Assembly (NCBI GenBank): GCA_948567375.1
Contig: OX419759.1
Coordinates: 13,050,744-13,114,743 of the forward strand
From: Lunularia cruciata
Taxonomy: Eukaryota > Streptophyta > Marchantiopsida > Lunulariales > Lunulariaceae
Reading direction: 5' to 3'
Length of the DNA stretch: 64,000 bases
In this document: positions 61,911 to 64,000 of the stretch, piece after piece
Layout: each line of letters begins with the position of its first letter
How positions within the stretch are numbered: the stretch's first letter is position 1
Translations under genes and position numbers: made by a program
The notes under the pieces: model-generated
The model's database searches: none
What the model was told of the DNA's origin: nothing
The model's input: only the letters and a program-made list of their open reading frames with translations

Positions 61911-64000
61911 GCAAACTGCTTGCATTTGCTCCATCAATTTGTAGACAAGAACTTCACTGTCGATCTTCCAAGATAGTGTGTTTCTAAAAGCTTGTGAAAT
62001 AGTTAGTTTTGGAATTGAACTGTGCCATAGCGCTGTAAAGTTTCTCACCTCAGGTGTATGTCCATTTTTTCTCATCTCTCCCCCTGCATGGTGTACAATC
62101 ATATCTGAAAGAAATGCCTCGTCGAGCAGTGTATCGTCCTGAAGGCAATTTGTAAGTTAGCAAATAACGTTATGAATGTGGCGGACTGTAGACGAGCGTA
62201 CAATGTCGTTATTTCATGGAAGGATCTTACAGCTGCTGTCGTCCCCTTTTCGATATGAAGCGGAAACATCTTGATCTGCCTTCGAAGCTTTCTCTTTTGG
62301 ACAACTGACTTCTATATATAGACAAATTCACTTACGAGTAGATTGGACATGCATATGGAAAATGAGCATGTCTTGAGTGTTCATGATAATACATGAGACA
62401 GAACATAAATTAACAAGTAAGAATAACTGGAAAAATATGTCTGGTGAACTTAATCGAGTAAGTAAATTTCCAATGAGGCCAATTGCAAAGAAACGAACAT
62501 ATGTACATTCTGCTTCCCTTTGCTGTTTAGCGTATCAAAACTTGCAGTTTAGCGTACCCTTTACTTCCCTTTGCTATCTAGTGTATCTGTCTTTTCCATA
62601 GTGTTACCTCTTTCTCGCAGTCCTTTGCATAGAATTCTAAATTTCGGTGGTTTATTAGCCTGTCAGCCTTATGTTATTGTCAATTTGTTTCAAATATGCG
62701 TTTGCCTCAAGTTACATACGATGCAGCCTACGTTGTGTATTTCTCACTATTCTAGCATTTTGAATCATGTATTTCTGGCTTACCAATCATTTACACTTCA
62801 TGAATTCTAGATAACCCGTTCCCAGATCGGCTTCTGTTCTGGTAACGGCTTTTGTTCTCGTATACGAATATGTACATTAAAGCGGACATAGGCACGAGTA
62901 CTAATTATCACCCACATCCAATTTACAGTTATCATCAATGACAGTGTACCACTACACTTCATAGTACCTTACTGTTTGCCTTCATCTACCACTACCTGTC
63001 TGACAACAATGGGTGGTCGAAACTTGTGTACTATAGATTTAAACCAATATTTAAAGCACAGATATATGAAGAACCTAGAAGAAAATACCTCATCAAAAAC
63101 TGTGGATGGGAAATGCATATCATGATACAATATATTCTCACCGGGTAAGTATCTCAAACGCACTTGCACATGCCCAAAGTTGTCAAGAGATAATACTTCC
63201 AAAGAGAAACAAACCAAGAAAGGTAAGATTGTGTAGTACAATTTTCAAACATATGATCGTAAAGAGTAGGATATTGAAACCGTCTATCATTTTTATGTCA
63301 GTACGCTCTAACAATTCGTTCTTTTCTTTTTCAAGATGAAAGACTGAAAATAACCAAATGTATATAATAATTACTAATCAAATACTTTGAAGCTCTTGCA
63401 TAAACATAACTTTATCTATTACCCCAAAATGTGATGTATTGGAATATTCAAATATATAACTGTCACAATACTTGTAAGGCTTAAAATATGTATTCTTGTC
63501 ACTAAAGAATAAAGAATAAACAAAGAAAAAAGAACTAAAGAATATCAAATTATGTTTTAATATTTAAATTTATAATCATTCTCAAAATACAGTTAAAAGC
63601 TTCAAAGTATTTATTATTGCCACTAGAGTACAAAATGAAAAACTCTATTATATATTTTTATCATAATATAGCTGTAAAATTTAAATAAATAGAGTATAGT
63701 TTTCTCAAATGCAACAATTGTTCCATCTTAGAGACCCTTGTATCTTCCCATAAAATTAAAAAATGAACTCTCATTTTTGTTGATATGATAACTACATAAT
63801 ATAGTTTTTCTTTAATGCCTTGTTAAAGTTGAGTAGGAAAATGGTTTTCTTGCATATTTATCTCTTGATGAAAGTTCTATCTTGTTGAAATTATAGATCT
63901 CCTACTTAAAGAAATAAATTAGAAGATGATAAATTTTTAGCATTTGGTCTACATTTGCACTGAGCTAGGATAAAAAGGATCCAATTACTATTGGAGAAAG
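61911..64000. other. psaG 3' flank and AT-rich intergenic DNA
   Basis: The first few hundred bases should hold the psaG 3' UTR. Near 62511-62590 the phrase CTTCCCTTTGCT.T.TAG.GTAT occurs twice as a short local duplication. No other gene is seen to the end of the window. Confidence 0.5.

Noticed and set aside
1-64000. CRISPR arrays, bacterial operons or prophage-like systems
   Set aside because: The window is clearly plant nuclear DNA with spliced genes and LTR retrotransposons. No regularly spaced identical repeats with unique spacers were seen.

Overview
The window is nuclear DNA of a land plant. It has three ordinary plant genes (splicing factor U2AF65, a mitochondrial dicarboxylate/tricarboxylate carrier and photosystem I subunit PsaG), short GT-AG introns, and about 43 kb of AT-rich DNA filled with decayed Ty3/gypsy chromovirus retrotransposons. 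The protein style and genome texture suggest a bryophyte, most likely a moss. That is inference; no marker here fixes the species.

Layout. 170-7038 (minus): U2AF65, rebuilt exon by exon to 556 codons, with a probable non-coding first exon near 7997-8240. 8381-8704 (plus): a possible divergent coding exon of unknown identity. 8705-14046: no recognisable gene, but a purine-rich tract of related hairpin-bearing repeats at about 11.64-13.14 kb. 14047-16917 (minus): the mitochondrial carrier, ten coding exons, 325 codons. 18.7-30.5 kb: AT-rich and gene-free, with transposon-like relics. 30479-37158: element A, a degenerate gypsy element with both LTRs (742 bp each) and a 5-bp target duplication. 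37.2-41.9 kb: decayed reverse transcriptase, gag and protease pieces. 41882-about 54985: element D, a relative of A, split by two younger insertions of a second family: B (plus, 42933-48536) and C (minus, 48921-54503). 55-61.3 kb: no confident gene. 61425-61910 (plus): psaG, intronless. 61.9-64 kb: AT-rich flank.

The most interesting signal is in U2AF65. Exon 12 is present twice in tandem, at 2387-2475 and 2233-2321. Both copies are exactly 89 nt, keep the same phase and intact splice sites, and encode 29 complete residues differing at six. Most nucleotide differences are silent, so both copies appear to be under selection. They are separated by only 65 nt, and using both would shift the frame into a TGA. 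This is the architecture of mutually exclusive alternative exons, giving two versions of the second half of RRM2 in a general splicing factor.

The retrotransposons give a relative history. D landed in older repeat DNA, then B and C landed in D. C is the youngest: its LTRs differ at four sites plus one 59-bp deletion. Several stop codons in C face CAA codons in B at the same positions, as expected from C-to-T decay of methylated CGA or CAG codons on opposite strands.
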